64,000 bases of DNA, taken from IMG/VR virus record IMGVR_UViG_3300042563_001986, positions 24,087 to 88,086 of that record; one strand, 5' to 3'. This document shows positions 43,800 to 53,286 of the stretch, in pieces. Positions within the stretch are counted from its first letter, which is position 1. Every line of letters begins with the position of its first letter. This DNA is from a virus. Position numbers and translations under genes: made by a program. The notes under the pieces were generated by a model that was given only the letters and a program-made list of their open reading frames with translations, was not told where the DNA came from and ran no database searches.

Positions 43800-45644
43800 T
43801 CAGTCTTTTAGAAGTTTGTTTAACTCTTTTTCCATTTCACCTAAAGAATTTCTTGCTTTAGACAAATCAATAAATGAATCCGAATCTGTTAAGTTATCAC
43901 TTTCTAATAAAATTGTTAAGTTATCACGTTTATATGATTCAGGTGTTATCTCCGCTTCACCTCCTGGTTCAGGTCCTGGTGGTGGTGGTATTGGAGCCCC
44001 TCCACCCATATCTTCAGGTGCTCCTAATCCTCCACCACTTGATTCACCTCCTGGAGGTGGTGGGGTTGCTCCCACAGTTTGAGTTGCGCCTGATTTAACA
44101 CCATATAGTTTATCAATATTGTCAAATACACCTGTATGACTGATAATAGTCGCCGTGTTAGTTAATTCAGCACCAACCGCTTTTTCAATACGTTGTTGTT
44201 GTAAATCTAATTTAATTTCTTCATCAGAGAATCCTAATACGTGTTTCTTAGCCCAAGTTACAGAAACTGGTGCAATACCTTCGATTGCCGTTACTGCATC
44301 TTTATATAATAAAACTTTTTCTTTCCAAACATCAATTTTTAATAAATCGGCCTGTGTTGATGGGTTAGTTAAACCTAATGTAAAGTTTGACAATTCATCT
44401 TCAAACCCTAATAAGAATAAATGGATGATAGCTATTTTATTCATTTCCGCAATCATAGATTTTTGAATTCTATTAATTGTTCTTGCGAAACGGATATCTT
44501 GTAATGATAAATTCTTACCATCACCAACAACTTCCTCAAACCCTAAAAACGCTTTAGGAACTCTAAGGGCGGTTAATAATTTCTTTTGGATGTATTCAAT
44601 ATCGGCAATCTCCGCTAAATTCTGTGCACCTGGTAGAGTCTCAATTGGAGATGCTTGAGCAGGGTCACGTACAGGAATAAAATAATCTTGGTCAACCGCC
44701 ATTTGATTAAATCTCATATCAACATTACCTGATTGACTATCAACAACCTGACTACGTTTGAATTTGTTCGCAACACGTTGTACATACGACTCAACATCTT
44801 TATCGTCCATATTACCTACAAAGACTTTAAAGACACGTCTTTCAGGGGCTCTTGAGGTACGATAGATTAACATTGCGTCTTCCGATAATAATAATTGTTT
44901 CCAAATACGTCTCGCTTTTTCTAACATAGAAGTACCATAAGGTAATTTTCTATCATCACCTAATAATCTAAAGTGGGCAATTTCCCATGAATTAAATTCC
45001 ATGTCTTTAGCCTTCCACTTAAATCTTAAACCTTTATTTTCTGCGGGTTCCTCGACGTTTGCCGATTTTGCCGCCATACCTCTTTCAAGTCGTTCAATCT
45101 CAATATTTGGTAATTGCATACATCCAACAATACCTTTTTCAGCATCTAATTTTAAATAAACAAAATTATCACCGTATTTTGCGGTATTTCTTGTCCACAT
45201 CGGTAAATTAGTATTGATATCTAAAACATTATTAAACAAGTCAATTAAGATTGATTTAATACGTTTAGATTCTGAATATATTTGTAACATGTAACCATTT
45301 TGGTCAACAGTTGTTGATTCTTCACCGTAGATATCTAAAGCCGCCGAAATTTCAGGAGTATATTCCATTGATTCATAATCATAGAATGATGCTAATCTTG
45401 TTGGTTCATAATAAACCGCTTGAGTGTATAAGTTACTCTCAATTTTAGTCCATTGATTGGCTAAGTAATACGTTTGTTGAGCTTGTAATTTTTCTTTATC
45501 GTATTCCTGTTTTGATGTCGTTTTTAATAACTCAGTCTTGTCTAACTTATATGTTGGATAATCTTGATTTAACAGGGCGTTAGGACCGAAGGCTTGAGAT
45601 AGCCTCTGCCAAACTGTAAATTGATTATTTTGATTGTTTTCCAT
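43800..45644 (-). CDS. Portal protein, T4 gp20-like
   Basis: 614 residues; T4's is 524. Typical N-terminal part: PTRLASFYDYESMEYTPEISAALDIYGEE, then LPMWTRNTAKYGDNFVYLKLD. The core has WEIAHFRLLGDDRKLPYGTSMLEKARRIWKQLLLSEDAMLIYR and APERRVFKVFVGNM. The C-terminal part has a Gly/Pro-rich, probably flexible stretch (GESSGGGLGAPEDMGGG, PIPPPPGPEPGG). Forms the dodecameric ring for DNA entry and binds terminase, whose gene lies just upstream. Confidence 0.9.
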   Translation of the reverse strand: MENNQNNQFTVWQRLSQAFGPNALLNQDYPTYKLDKTELLKTTSKQEYDKEKLQAQQTYYLANQWTKIESNLYTQAVYYEPTRLASFYDYESMEYTPEISAALDIYGEESTTVDQNGYMLQIYSESKRIKSILIDLFNNVLDINTNLPMWTRNTAKYGDNFVYLKLDAEKGIVGCMQLPNIEIERLERGMAAKSANVEEPAENKGLRFKWKAKDMEFNSWEIAHFRLLGDDRKLPYGTSMLEKARRIWKQLLLSEDAMLIYRTSRAPERRVFKVFVGNMDDKDVESYVQRVANKFKRSQVVDSQSGNVDMRFNQMAVDQDYFIPVRDPAQASPIETLPGAQNLAEIADIEYIQKKLLTALRVPKAFLGFEEVVGDGKNLSLQDIRFARTINRIQKSMIAEMNKIAIIHLFLLGFEDELSNFTLGLTNPSTQADLLKIDVWKEKVLLYKDAVTAIEGIAPVSVTWAKKHVLGFSDEEIKLDLQQQRIEKAVGAELTNTATIISHTGVFDNIDKLYGVKSGATQTVGATPPPPGGESSGGGLGAPEDMGGGAPIPPPPGPEPGGEAEITPESYKRDNLTILLESDNLTDSDSFIDLSKARNSLGEMEKELNKLLKD

Positions 45645-45681
45645 GTAATAAATTTAATTCTAATTATCTATAATTAAATAG

Positions 45682-45837
45682 TTAATTTTGTTTACCTTTC
45701 TTTCCATTAGGGTCACCCTTTTGTTGGTTTATTTTATTATCACCACCAGGTCTAACATTACTAATACCCTGACCAGGTACGTTTAATTTACTACCATTAA
45801 GTTTGTTCCCCGATTTTTTTCTAGAAGTTAGTCCCAT
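45682..45837 (-). CDS. Small basic protein between terminase and portal genes
   Basis: 51 residues: MGLTSRKKSGNKLNG, then SKLNVPGQGISNVRPGG and a Lys-rich end. No Cys or Trp, low complexity, probably disordered and nucleic-acid or protein binding. It is supported by an ATG, an undisturbed frame and a TATTTAT element 14 nt upstream. Not recognised. Confidence 0.65.
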   Translation of the reverse strand: MGLTSRKKSGNKLNGSKLNVPGQGISNVRPGGDNKINQQKGDPNGKKGKQN

Positions 45838-45851
45838 GTGATATTTTATTA

Positions 45852-45858
45852 ATAAATA
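45852..45858 (-). promoter_or_regulatory. TATTTAT element before the 51-residue gene
   Basis: Coding-strand AATATTTATTAAT, between the terminase stop and the small ATG. Confidence 0.5.
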
Positions 45859-47628
45859 TTATCTAATACCAAATAACCAACCGTACTTTTGATAATCTTC
45901 TTTAGACATGTTCTGATTATTATATTGACCTATTCTTTCTGACATGTGTGGTATAACAGGATTAAATTCTAAATTTTTCGCAACTTGGTCATTATTGCTA
46001 ACCGCCCAAGACTCAATCATTGCCTTAGTATGTTCGACAACTTTAGTTAAATTACTAAATGACGACTCAGCAACATAAGTTGCCATGGCGACTGACATAA
46101 TTAAGTCATCATGATGTCCTTTTTGGTGGTCAGGACGACCATTAATGTAAATGAAAGTATTCATTTCATTGAAAAGTCTTGAACTGTAGATTTTAAACCC
46201 ATGTCTCATCCCTTCTTCAAATGAAGCAATAATTTGAACTCTTTTATTATTAAAATTAATTCCTGGTATTTTTTCATGGGACTTAGAATCGTATTTCCAC
46301 TTATTAGCGGTGTCAACACCATCAACATATAAGTCTTTATAACCCATTTCCTGTAATTTTCTTGAGGTGGAAACTCCCATTCCACCTGTGATATCAATCA
46401 CAATAAAACATGAATACATGTTGGCCCATTTATAACAAATTTCCGCCATAGTATCAGGAGGTAATTTACCAACATATTCCGCAACTTGTTCTCTTTCGTC
46501 AAAATCAATGATTTGGAACGAACTAAAGTCTTCACTATCCCCACGAGAAACGTCGACCCCCATAATGTATTTATGTCCAACGACAGGTTCTTTCCAAATC
46601 CACAAAGCATTACCCATCATTTTATTCTTGGGTTCTACAATAGAATTTTCTCTAATTGTTTGTAACATTTTAGAATCAAATACGTTATCACCTGAACCTA
46701 AGAAGTTACATTCCAACTCCTGAGATACTTTACGTTTATCATATTTTAATTTCTTAACCATCGCTTCAAACCAAGACGAGCAAGGTTTATAACCTTGATT
46801 CATTAATTCTCTCAGTTCTTTATAATCTCTTTCGTGTGCGGGTATATGGGACCAACTGAGTATATCTTTTTCACTGTATTCTTCTTTATTTAAAAGATAG
46901 TGAATCATATCGTCGGTTTTAACCAAATATAAATCTTTTGTGTAACGAGGGTCACGGTACCAATACATTTCAGAAATCCTGAAGTCATTCATATTCCTTA
47001 ACGCTTGGTCGTATATCTCATAATAAATTCGGTCATAACCATTTGGTGTTGAGACTACGATTACTTTACCACCTGTAGATAAGGACGCCATACAAGCTGC
47101 CCAAAAATCACTGTCGGCCTCGATAAATGCCGCCTCATCAAATACAAGTATTGTTGGTGTAAATCCACGTAAGGCATCTTTAGATGTTGCAACGGCTTTA
47201 ACCTCACTACCGTTATTTAGTTTATAATGTTTTTGTGAGTTTTTTTCTACCGCAAAATCAATACCGACCCAACTTGGCCATTGACTGATAAAAGCTCTAA
47301 TCTTGTTAGCCATCTCTAATGACGTATCAAGTTTATTGGCTATTATAAGGATTTTTTCGGGTTTGTTTTTCTTAGCAAAAGAAAGTTTCATCGAAGCCCA
47401 AGCTGCGGTAACCGTAGATACACCCGCTTGTCGATATTTTAAGGCAATATTTTCGTTGTAATTTTCGTAATCCTCAAGTAATGATACTTGGTCAGGAAAT
47501 AATTCTAACGGTACGTATTTAGAAACTGTGTTATCGTATGTTTGTAGATATGTTTTTAACGCATATTGTACGTCCTTATGACATTTTACGTACTCTATTA
47601 GTACCTGTTCTCTGGTTAAATTTGACAT
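45859..47628 (-). CDS. Terminase large subunit, T4 gp17-like
   Basis: 589 residues. ATPase domain: deviant Walker A ALKYRQAGVSTVTAAW near residue 65, then IANKLDTSLEMANKI, Walker B PTILVFDEAAFIE, and coupling motif VVSTPNGYDRIYYE. Nuclease domain from about 365: MGVDVSRGDSEDFSSFQII with catalytic Asp, and C-terminal HDDLIMSVAMATYV. It pumps DNA through the portal and cuts concatemers. No small subunit gene is recognised in the window. Confidence 0.93.
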   Translation of the reverse strand: MSNLTREQVLIEYVKCHKDVQYALKTYLQTYDNTVSKYVPLELFPDQVSLLEDYENYNENIALKYRQAGVSTVTAAWASMKLSFAKKNKPEKILIIANKLDTSLEMANKIRAFISQWPSWVGIDFAVEKNSQKHYKLNNGSEVKAVATSKDALRGFTPTILVFDEAAFIEADSDFWAACMASLSTGGKVIVVSTPNGYDRIYYEIYDQALRNMNDFRISEMYWYRDPRYTKDLYLVKTDDMIHYLLNKEEYSEKDILSWSHIPAHERDYKELRELMNQGYKPCSSWFEAMVKKLKYDKRKVSQELECNFLGSGDNVFDSKMLQTIRENSIVEPKNKMMGNALWIWKEPVVGHKYIMGVDVSRGDSEDFSSFQIIDFDEREQVAEYVGKLPPDTMAEICYKWANMYSCFIVIDITGGMGVSTSRKLQEMGYKDLYVDGVDTANKWKYDSKSHEKIPGINFNNKRVQIIASFEEGMRHGFKIYSSRLFNEMNTFIYINGRPDHQKGHHDDLIMSVAMATYVAESSFSNLTKVVEHTKAMIESWAVSNNDQVAKNLEFNPVIPHMSERIGQYNNQNMSKEDYQKYGWLFGIR

Positions 47629-47634
47629 GTTTCA

Positions 47635-48960
47635 TTATTTTGGTCTTGATATACCTAAACCACTTAAGAAATCATCTAATCCATCATCGTCATCTTCTTC
47701 ATCATCACCACCACTTAACGCTTCTTCAGCATCATATTGTTTCAGTTCAGTAACGATTTCATTAACCATTCTCTGAATAAATTGAGTTCCTTGTGGGTTA
47801 CCTGAAAGTATAAGTTTAGCAACTCTGAAAAATTCTTCAGCATTTAATTTAGAAAATCTCATAAATAAGTAGTGTTGGATATGTTTCATATCCTCATCAA
47901 ACAATTCCATCGGGTAAGCCTCTAAGAATTTTTCCCAAAAAATTGGTCCTAAACGAGAATCCCAAATCTCAGCTGGTAAAGTATCCTCAGCCTTCATAAT
48001 CATTTCTTGTTGTCTTGGGTCATCAGGTAAACCGTGAGTACCAAATATTTCATAAACACCTTTAACCAATTCATGAACTAAAAGTGGGAACGTCATTGCC
48101 CTCGCTTTTACTGTTGGTGGGTCTGTTTCGGTATCAACTTCTGATTGTCCCATTTGACCACCGCCACCGCCAGCCATTCCTTCCATATCAGGGAATAACC
48201 AATATGCGTGTTCCATTAAAGATTGCGACACGGTGTATAAATTCATTAATCTAGGGTCAACGTCATTAAGTTCTCTTGAAACTAAATTAAACATATGTCC
48301 CCCTTTGAAGGCGGCCCCTTGAATAAGTGAGTTAATAAATCTTCTTTTCGCTCTCTCCAAATCAAATGTTTCGGCATCACCCATAAACTCTTCGATTTCT
48401 TCTTCACTTGGCATTTCAGGTTCTTCTTGCATTCCTTGAGACGCTCCCATTGGTTGCATAACCAATTTAGCATCAAACTGCATCGCTCCTTCAGGAATAC
48501 CCATTTCTTTAATAACTAAATCAACCGCAAGTTGTTCTAAAACTTCTTTGTTTTGCATTTGAATCGACACAACTGTTTGTAGCGATTGCATTGCGGTCAT
48601 CATTAATGAATTTAATGGATTCGCTCCTTGGATTGCTCTGGTATCACCCATGGCTCTTCTAACTTTATCTACAGAATCTTTAAATCTTTTTGAGGAGATT
48701 AATTCAATATAATCCTTATCCATATCCATATTAGGGATTGCTGGAAAGTTATTATAAGGAGTCCCTTTGGATGTAATTTTTCTTTCAATACCAGGTTCCA
48801 TTCTTTCAGGGCCTTCATAATCAATAGGAGCTTCTTTTAAGTTATTTTTTAACTCACTTAAAAGACTACGTTCACTATTAGTTAAACCTTCACTAACTAA
48901 TTTTTTTTCTAAAAATTTTTTAACTTTTAGATTTTTTTCTGTATTTGGATTTAGACTCAT
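47635..48960 (-). CDS. Hypothetical head/packaging-module protein, 441 residues
   Basis: Not recognised. Charged helical N-terminus (KVKKFLEKKLVSEGLTNSERSLLSELK), central Met/Gln-rich helices (LNSLMMTAMQSLQTVVSIQMQNKEVLEQL), and a Gly-rich loop GMAGGGGGQMG. The C-terminus is acidic, ending DFLSGLGISRPK. Six nt upstream of terminase in the same transcript; a virion or packaging partner by position. Confidence 0.7.
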   Translation of the reverse strand: MSLNPNTEKNLKVKKFLEKKLVSEGLTNSERSLLSELKNNLKEAPIDYEGPERMEPGIERKITSKGTPYNNFPAIPNMDMDKDYIELISSKRFKDSVDKVRRAMGDTRAIQGANPLNSLMMTAMQSLQTVVSIQMQNKEVLEQLAVDLVIKEMGIPEGAMQFDAKLVMQPMGASQGMQEEPEMPSEEEIEEFMGDAETFDLERAKRRFINSLIQGAAFKGGHMFNLVSRELNDVDPRLMNLYTVSQSLMEHAYWLFPDMEGMAGGGGGQMGQSEVDTETDPPTVKARAMTFPLLVHELVKGVYEIFGTHGLPDDPRQQEMIMKAEDTLPAEIWDSRLGPIFWEKFLEAYPMELFDEDMKHIQHYLFMRFSKLNAEEFFRVAKLILSGNPQGTQFIQRMVNEIVTELKQYDAEEALSGGDDEEDDDDGLDDFLSGLGISRPK

Positions 48961-48964
48961 TTTC

Positions 48965-49894
48965 TTACTTTAATTTAATTCCTAATGATTTAAATGATAA
49001 CCAACTTGGTACCTTTGTTTTCGCTTTAGGGGCTGGTTTAACTCCTGGCTTAGGTTGGTACGGTGTTGCAGGTTTTGAGGGTCTTGTTGGGGTATCAACA
49101 TCAGGTTTAACCCCTGGTCTTGATGGCGCCGTTTTAGTACCTTGTTCTTTAACTAAATTAAGGAATTCCTGCTTAGTCATTTTTGGTGTGATATGTTTTT
49201 CCACTAACTTCATAATTTTTTTCTCTATTTCGTTCTCACCAAATGTAACGCTTGGGGAGATGGAATTCAACTTATTTTTTACTCCACCAGCATATGCCGC
49301 AGAAACTTTATTAACTAAATTATTTAAACCGCTTTCTTTAGCTTCAGTTTTTTTCTTTTCAGGTAACTTTTTAAAGTTTGTTTTATCGGCAAATTCTTCA
49401 GCCATTTTACACCATTTTTTTTGTTCTTTTGTTTTACCATCACCGCATTTGGCGAAGAAATATTTTTGTTGTTTTTTAGACTCAAATTTTTCCGCAAGAT
49501 TTTTATACTCTTGTAATGAATCAGGGTCACCGTCACCTGTAGGTCCTTTTTGAACTGGGTCTTGTGTATCACCTTTCATTAACCAATTCATTTCAGAATC
49601 AGTGTCTTCGGTCATTTCAGTCTCCATAGGTGTTGCTTTCATAGTACCATCAGGTTTTTTCTCAACCTTATATCCCTTTCCTGTTGGGTTATTTGGTAAT
49701 TCACCTCCTTGAGTTCCTATATTAACAATTTCTTTAGCGGGCTCAGTAGTTTTGGTAACTTGTTCTTTATTTTCTTTTTTAGACTCATTCAGTCTGTTAA
49801 ACAAAATATCCACTTGTGATTCACTTAATTTAGTGACAGTGGAAGCCTTCAACCCGTGTTGTATTAATTTTAATTGTTTTTGGTTAGTTTTCAT
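48965..49894 (-). CDS. Hypothetical Lys/Pro-rich protein, about 309 residues
   Basis: Start taken at the ATG at 49894 (MKTNQKQLKLIQHGLK); the frame extends to a TTG at 49912. The middle is Lys/Glu-rich (KNLAEKFESKKQQKYFFAKCGDGKTKEQKKWCK). Near the C-terminus EKHITPKMTKQEFLNLVKEQG precedes a Pro/Lys tail (RPSKPATPYQPKPGVKP). Not recognised. It overlaps the gene upstream and lies four nt from the next, within the head operon. Confidence 0.65.
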   Translation of the reverse strand: MKTNQKQLKLIQHGLKASTVTKLSESQVDILFNRLNESKKENKEQVTKTTEPAKEIVNIGTQGGELPNNPTGKGYKVEKKPDGTMKATPMETEMTEDTDSEMNWLMKGDTQDPVQKGPTGDGDPDSLQEYKNLAEKFESKKQQKYFFAKCGDGKTKEQKKWCKMAEEFADKTNFKKLPEKKKTEAKESGLNNLVNKVSAAYAGGVKNKLNSISPSVTFGENEIEKKIMKLVEKHITPKMTKQEFLNLVKEQGTKTAPSRPGVKPDVDTPTRPSKPATPYQPKPGVKPAPKAKTKVPSWLSFKSLGIKLK

Positions 49895-50294
49895 AGACAA
49901 CCTTTTTTTCAAATTCTAAAACGATATCACGTTCATATAATTTATCTTTGACTGTGGTTTCTTCGTCACCGAATCTAAACACTAATCTTTTTTGATGGTC
50001 AAAATCGACATCATCACTTTCGTTCTCCCAAGCCATCGCAATTACTCCATCCATAGAATCCATCATTGAGAAGTAATCAGAATTTTGGATAACTGATAAT
50101 GTAACTTGGTCATCTTTTAGAGTTCCTACTTTTCGTATAAATTCTAAATCAGGTGGTAGTGGGTAACCATTTGATGGTTTTGACTCCCAATTATCCCCCC
50201 ATATTTTTTCTAAAGTATCAGAAAATATGAATTCATATATGTTATCTCCCTTATAATTAGGGCCTAATTCATTAACATATATTAAATAACTCAT
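49884..50294 (-). CDS. Hypothetical protein, 136 residues
   Basis: Compact alpha-beta protein (YVNELGPNYKGDNIYEFIFSD, IWGDNWESKPSNGYPLPPDLEFIRK, MDGVIAMAWENESD, ERDIVLEFEKKVVYEN). Family not identified. It overlaps both neighbours in the head operon, indicating coupled translation. Confidence 0.72.
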   Translation of the reverse strand: MSYLIYVNELGPNYKGDNIYEFIFSDTLEKIWGDNWESKPSNGYPLPPDLEFIRKVGTLKDDQVTLSVIQNSDYFSMMDSMDGVIAMAWENESDDVDFDHQKRLVFRFGDEETTVKDKLYERDIVLEFEKKVVYEN

Positions 50295-51634
50295 TATAGT
50301 ATCTGACCTTTAACCGTAACTCTAAGTTGTTTATTATTCATTTCAAAAACTAAATTTTTGTGATTTGTTTTACCCACTAATTTAGCGTTAGGGTATTTGG
50401 AAACCAATTTAGTTGATGCAACTTCTTGAGAAATACTTTCAGAAACAATCTTAATTTTACTAATCGTTTTTGATTTGTTTTCTTTAATTAAATTAAGTTT
50501 TTGTTTTTTAGCTTCGATTAAATTACGTTCGTTTTCCTCAACCTTGAAGTATTTTTTTAATATGTCATCAACTTTAGATTCGGTAAAAAGTCCTTCGATA
50601 ACATCTTCCATGTGTTTACCATGTTTTGGGTTAACACCTTTAATTTTTGAACGATATTCTTCACCATCTTCTTCATCATGACCTTCACCAAAAATATTAT
50701 CTGCTAATTTTTTACCCGCAGAAAGTGCTTCGTCTTCATCATCAAACATGCCAGAATCACCCTCAGCCATTTCACCTTCAGGTTCTTCCATACCCATTTC
50801 GTCACCCTCAGGTTCTTCCATATCCATTTCTTCACCACCAAATTCTTCCTCAGATTCAATACCCTCAAGTTTATTTAAAATATCTTCTTTATCTTCTTCA
50901 TCCAATGATTCTAAATTCAATGCTGATAAGATAGAATTAATAACATATTTAATGTCTTTAGATGTCATTGGTTCCTCATCTTCTTGAGTGTCTTGGAAAG
51001 CTCTTAATTTCTGAGCTAATTTACCTGTTAATTTTTGAATAACTTTTAATGTAATAACTTCATCTTCTTCAGGTTGTTCCATTTCTTCACCTTCAGGTTC
51101 TTCCATACTCATATCATCTTCCATACCTAAATCGTCTGTCGGTGCAGGAGCGGGTGAGGGTGCAGGAGCGGGAGCGGGTGCAGGAGCGGGAGCGGGTGCA
51201 GGAGCGGGTGCCGCTTGTTCCTTAGTTTCCCCCATTTTCAAAATGTATTTTGTCGCCGCTTTTTCATCAATATCGCTCTCACCAAATAATGAAACATTTG
51301 ATTCATATCCTTCATTAATATTAACCTCTTTAGCAATTAAGTTAAGACGTTTGAACGCTTGCGAATAAGAAGAATAGTATTTTCTATTTTTCATTGGTTC
51401 TAAGTAATCATTTTCACCAACAGATTCAGTTAGTGATTTTTTAATTACGTACCCATTTTTTTCTTTAACAATTTGATAATTGTTTCCGTCAGATAAAGTC
51501 TTTCTATATTCGATTGATTTATCTTCATTTATAGGCGTCGGAGTATTTTCATTATATCTAGAAATTTCAATGATACGGTTGATTTTATCCATACCTTGTA
51601 ATTTTTCACTTCCAATTGGTTTTAAGTTTCCCAT
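50294..51634 (-). CDS. Acidic head-module protein with Ala-Pro repeat
   Basis: 446 residues. The N-terminal 140 have alpha-beta character (NNYQIVKEKNGYVIKKSLTE, YSSYSQAFKRLNLIAKEV). Residues 140-165 are an (AP)n linker from a GC-richer tandem repeat at 51139-51212. Then a strongly acidic, Met-rich region (DMSMEEPEGEEMEQPEEDE) resembles the scaffold protein in style. The C-terminal part is basic with a small beta unit (VSKYPNAKLVGKTNHKNLVFEM). Possibly a second scaffold or internal protein. Confidence 0.68.
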   Translation of the reverse strand: MGNLKPIGSEKLQGMDKINRIIEISRYNENTPTPINEDKSIEYRKTLSDGNNYQIVKEKNGYVIKKSLTESVGENDYLEPMKNRKYYSSYSQAFKRLNLIAKEVNINEGYESNVSLFGESDIDEKAATKYILKMGETKEQAAPAPAPAPAPAPAPAPAPSPAPAPTDDLGMEDDMSMEEPEGEEMEQPEEDEVITLKVIQKLTGKLAQKLRAFQDTQEDEEPMTSKDIKYVINSILSALNLESLDEEDKEDILNKLEGIESEEEFGGEEMDMEEPEGDEMGMEEPEGEMAEGDSGMFDDEDEALSAGKKLADNIFGEGHDEEDGEEYRSKIKGVNPKHGKHMEDVIEGLFTESKVDDILKKYFKVEENERNLIEAKKQKLNLIKENKSKTISKIKIVSESISQEVASTKLVSKYPNAKLVGKTNHKNLVFEMNNKQLRVTVKGQIL

Positions 51635-51666
51635 TATTTTGTTTTTTTTTTAAAATTATTTTATAT

Positions 51667-51673
51667 ATAAATA
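51667..51673 (-). promoter_or_regulatory. TATTTAT element at the head of the 51.6-45.9 kb operon
   Basis: Coding-strand ATATATTTATATAT, 32 nt upstream of the ATG at 51634. It probably drives the genes down to terminase. Confidence 0.5.
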
Positions 51674-51717
51674 TATTCAGAATCAAAAATGTTATCGTTC
51701 TAACGTAATTGAATCAT

Positions 51718-53013
51718 TTATTTAAATCCTAATGTCGATAATAATGGTTCTAACCAATTACTAACTTCTTTATTACTTCCTTCGATACCTTTGGTGATAA
51801 CAGTCTCGTCGTAATCAGTTTCGTCATTATTACTATCATCTTTATAATCAGTACCCAATTTATTAGTGAAAATTTTTCCAGAATTTTTTAACAATTCTCT
51901 AATATGTTCCCCATAAGGTAATCCTATGTGCACATGAGTCATTGTGTCATGTCCAACCCATTCAGAAACAACTCCAATGTAATCACCAACTTTAATTGTA
52001 TCTCCGTTCTTTAATTTTACATTTTTAACGTGAGTGTAAAAAATATCAGGAAATCCGTCAGACCCTTTAATCGATACTTGTGTTCCATAAATTTTTCCAG
52101 AATTTTTACCAGTATCTCTTATTTTAGTTACAGTACCGTTAGTATATGAATTAACAACTGTATTCGGAGGGGCAAAAATATCCCAAGCATTATCTGATTG
52201 CCAATTACCTAATTTTCTACTACCATGATTTTTTGGACCGTTCTCTAAATCAGTTTTAAAATTACCACCAATAGTTGTTGTAGATTCTTTCAAGGATAAT
52301 TCTTTATCAATACGATTATCTTGATATTGATATAATTTTTCAATATATCCATTTCTTCTCAATACTTTAAATACTAAGTTTTCATCAGAATATTCTCCAC
52401 CTTCTTCTAATCCGCAAGTTCTATATTTTTTAAGTTTTTTCTTATACTTGTCGATAATTTTTTTAGTGTCATCAATAGATTCATCCTTAACACTTTCAAT
52501 AACACCGTCAATAATGTCCATCCATTGTTTTGATTTGTTTTTAATCAGTTCAAGGTCAATTTTAACATTTTCTTTTTTAGGTTCATTTTCCCATGTATCA
52601 AATAAAACAGAATACACTCCACTACTAAAGTGAGACTCAATTTCATTTTGAACATATAACTCAACTTCATATCCGTAGATGGTGATATCGTGTTTGTCGT
52701 TATATATGGTTTTTTTTAATTGGAATAATTCTTCGTATAAAGGTAATTCAGTTTTTGAGAATTGATTAAAGTCAACTAAGATGTGTAAATCAATGTCTGA
52801 AAATTTTGACCAGTTATAATTGGCTAATGAACCTGTCATTATAACGTCTGACACAAAAATATCAACGTTTAAAAATTCTATAAACTCATAAGCAATCTCA
52901 AGTAGACGTGACCTAACTTTAGGTGACATCTTTTCCATTGACCCATCCCAAATCTTAGGATTTAATTCGTCTTGTACGTGAAAACTAGTTAATATACTTT
53001 TTAAATCACTCAT
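51718..53013 (-). CDS. Fusion of a Pol-beta-type nucleotidyltransferase and an M23-like peptidase domain
   Basis: 431 residues. Residues 50-80 carry the nucleotidyltransferase motif IMTGSLANYNWSKFSDIDLHILVD (GS, then DxD). A helical part follows. From about 265 an M23/LysM-type beta fold appears: NAWDIFAPPNTVVNSYTNGTVTK, FYTHVKNVKLKNGDTIKVGDYIGVV and HDTMTHVHIGLPYGE with the HxH pair. The first zinc His is not obvious (QSDNAWDI). The C-terminus NWLEPLLSTLGFK recurs in the M15 protein at 61105. Late element 6 nt upstream. I know of no standard role for this pairing. Confidence 0.75.
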   Translation of the reverse strand: MSDLKSILTSFHVQDELNPKIWDGSMEKMSPKVRSRLLEIAYEFIEFLNVDIFVSDVIMTGSLANYNWSKFSDIDLHILVDFNQFSKTELPLYEELFQLKKTIYNDKHDITIYGYEVELYVQNEIESHFSSGVYSVLFDTWENEPKKENVKIDLELIKNKSKQWMDIIDGVIESVKDESIDDTKKIIDKYKKKLKKYRTCGLEEGGEYSDENLVFKVLRRNGYIEKLYQYQDNRIDKELSLKESTTTIGGNFKTDLENGPKNHGSRKLGNWQSDNAWDIFAPPNTVVNSYTNGTVTKIRDTGKNSGKIYGTQVSIKGSDGFPDIFYTHVKNVKLKNGDTIKVGDYIGVVSEWVGHDTMTHVHIGLPYGEHIRELLKNSGKIFTNKLGTDYKDDSNNDETDYDETVITKGIEGSNKEVSNWLEPLLSTLGFK

Positions 53014-53018
53014 TACTA

Positions 53019-53025
53019 ATAAATA
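53019..53025 (-). promoter_or_regulatory. TATTTAT element before the nucleotidyltransferase-peptidase fusion
   Basis: Coding-strand GACTATTTATTAGTAATG, six nt before the ATG at 53013. Confidence 0.55.
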
Positions 53026-53043
53026 GTCGAGTATTGATAATAA

Positions 53044-53286
53044 TTAAAGTTTAGTATATTTGAATTTTTTAGAGATTTCTGTGTTAAAGAATTTACCTTG
53101 AGACTCATTCATTCTAAATCTAGTGTAAACCTCATGAGGAACCGCGTCATATTGGTATTTCATACCGTTTTTAAATTCCACCACCATTAATTTGGTTTCG
53201 GTATCATACTCAGTTTTTACTAAGTTACTTGAATCTATCTCGTTAATAATCTTCGTCCCGATTATCTCTTCTTTTTTTACTGCCAT
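53044..53286 (-). CDS. KTSC-domain protein
   Basis: 80 residues. From residue 19 it matches the KTSC domain: SSNLVKTEYDTETKLMVVEF, then MKYQYDAVPHEVYTRFRMNESQGKFFN. The domain is common in phages and mobile elements, probably in nucleic-acid or lysyl-tRNA-related contexts; its function is not established. Overlaps the upstream gene by 44 nt in a different frame. Confidence 0.85.
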   Translation of the reverse strand: MAVKKEEIIGTKIINEIDSSNLVKTEYDTETKLMVVEFKNGMKYQYDAVPHEVYTRFRMNESQGKFFNTEISKKFKYTKL

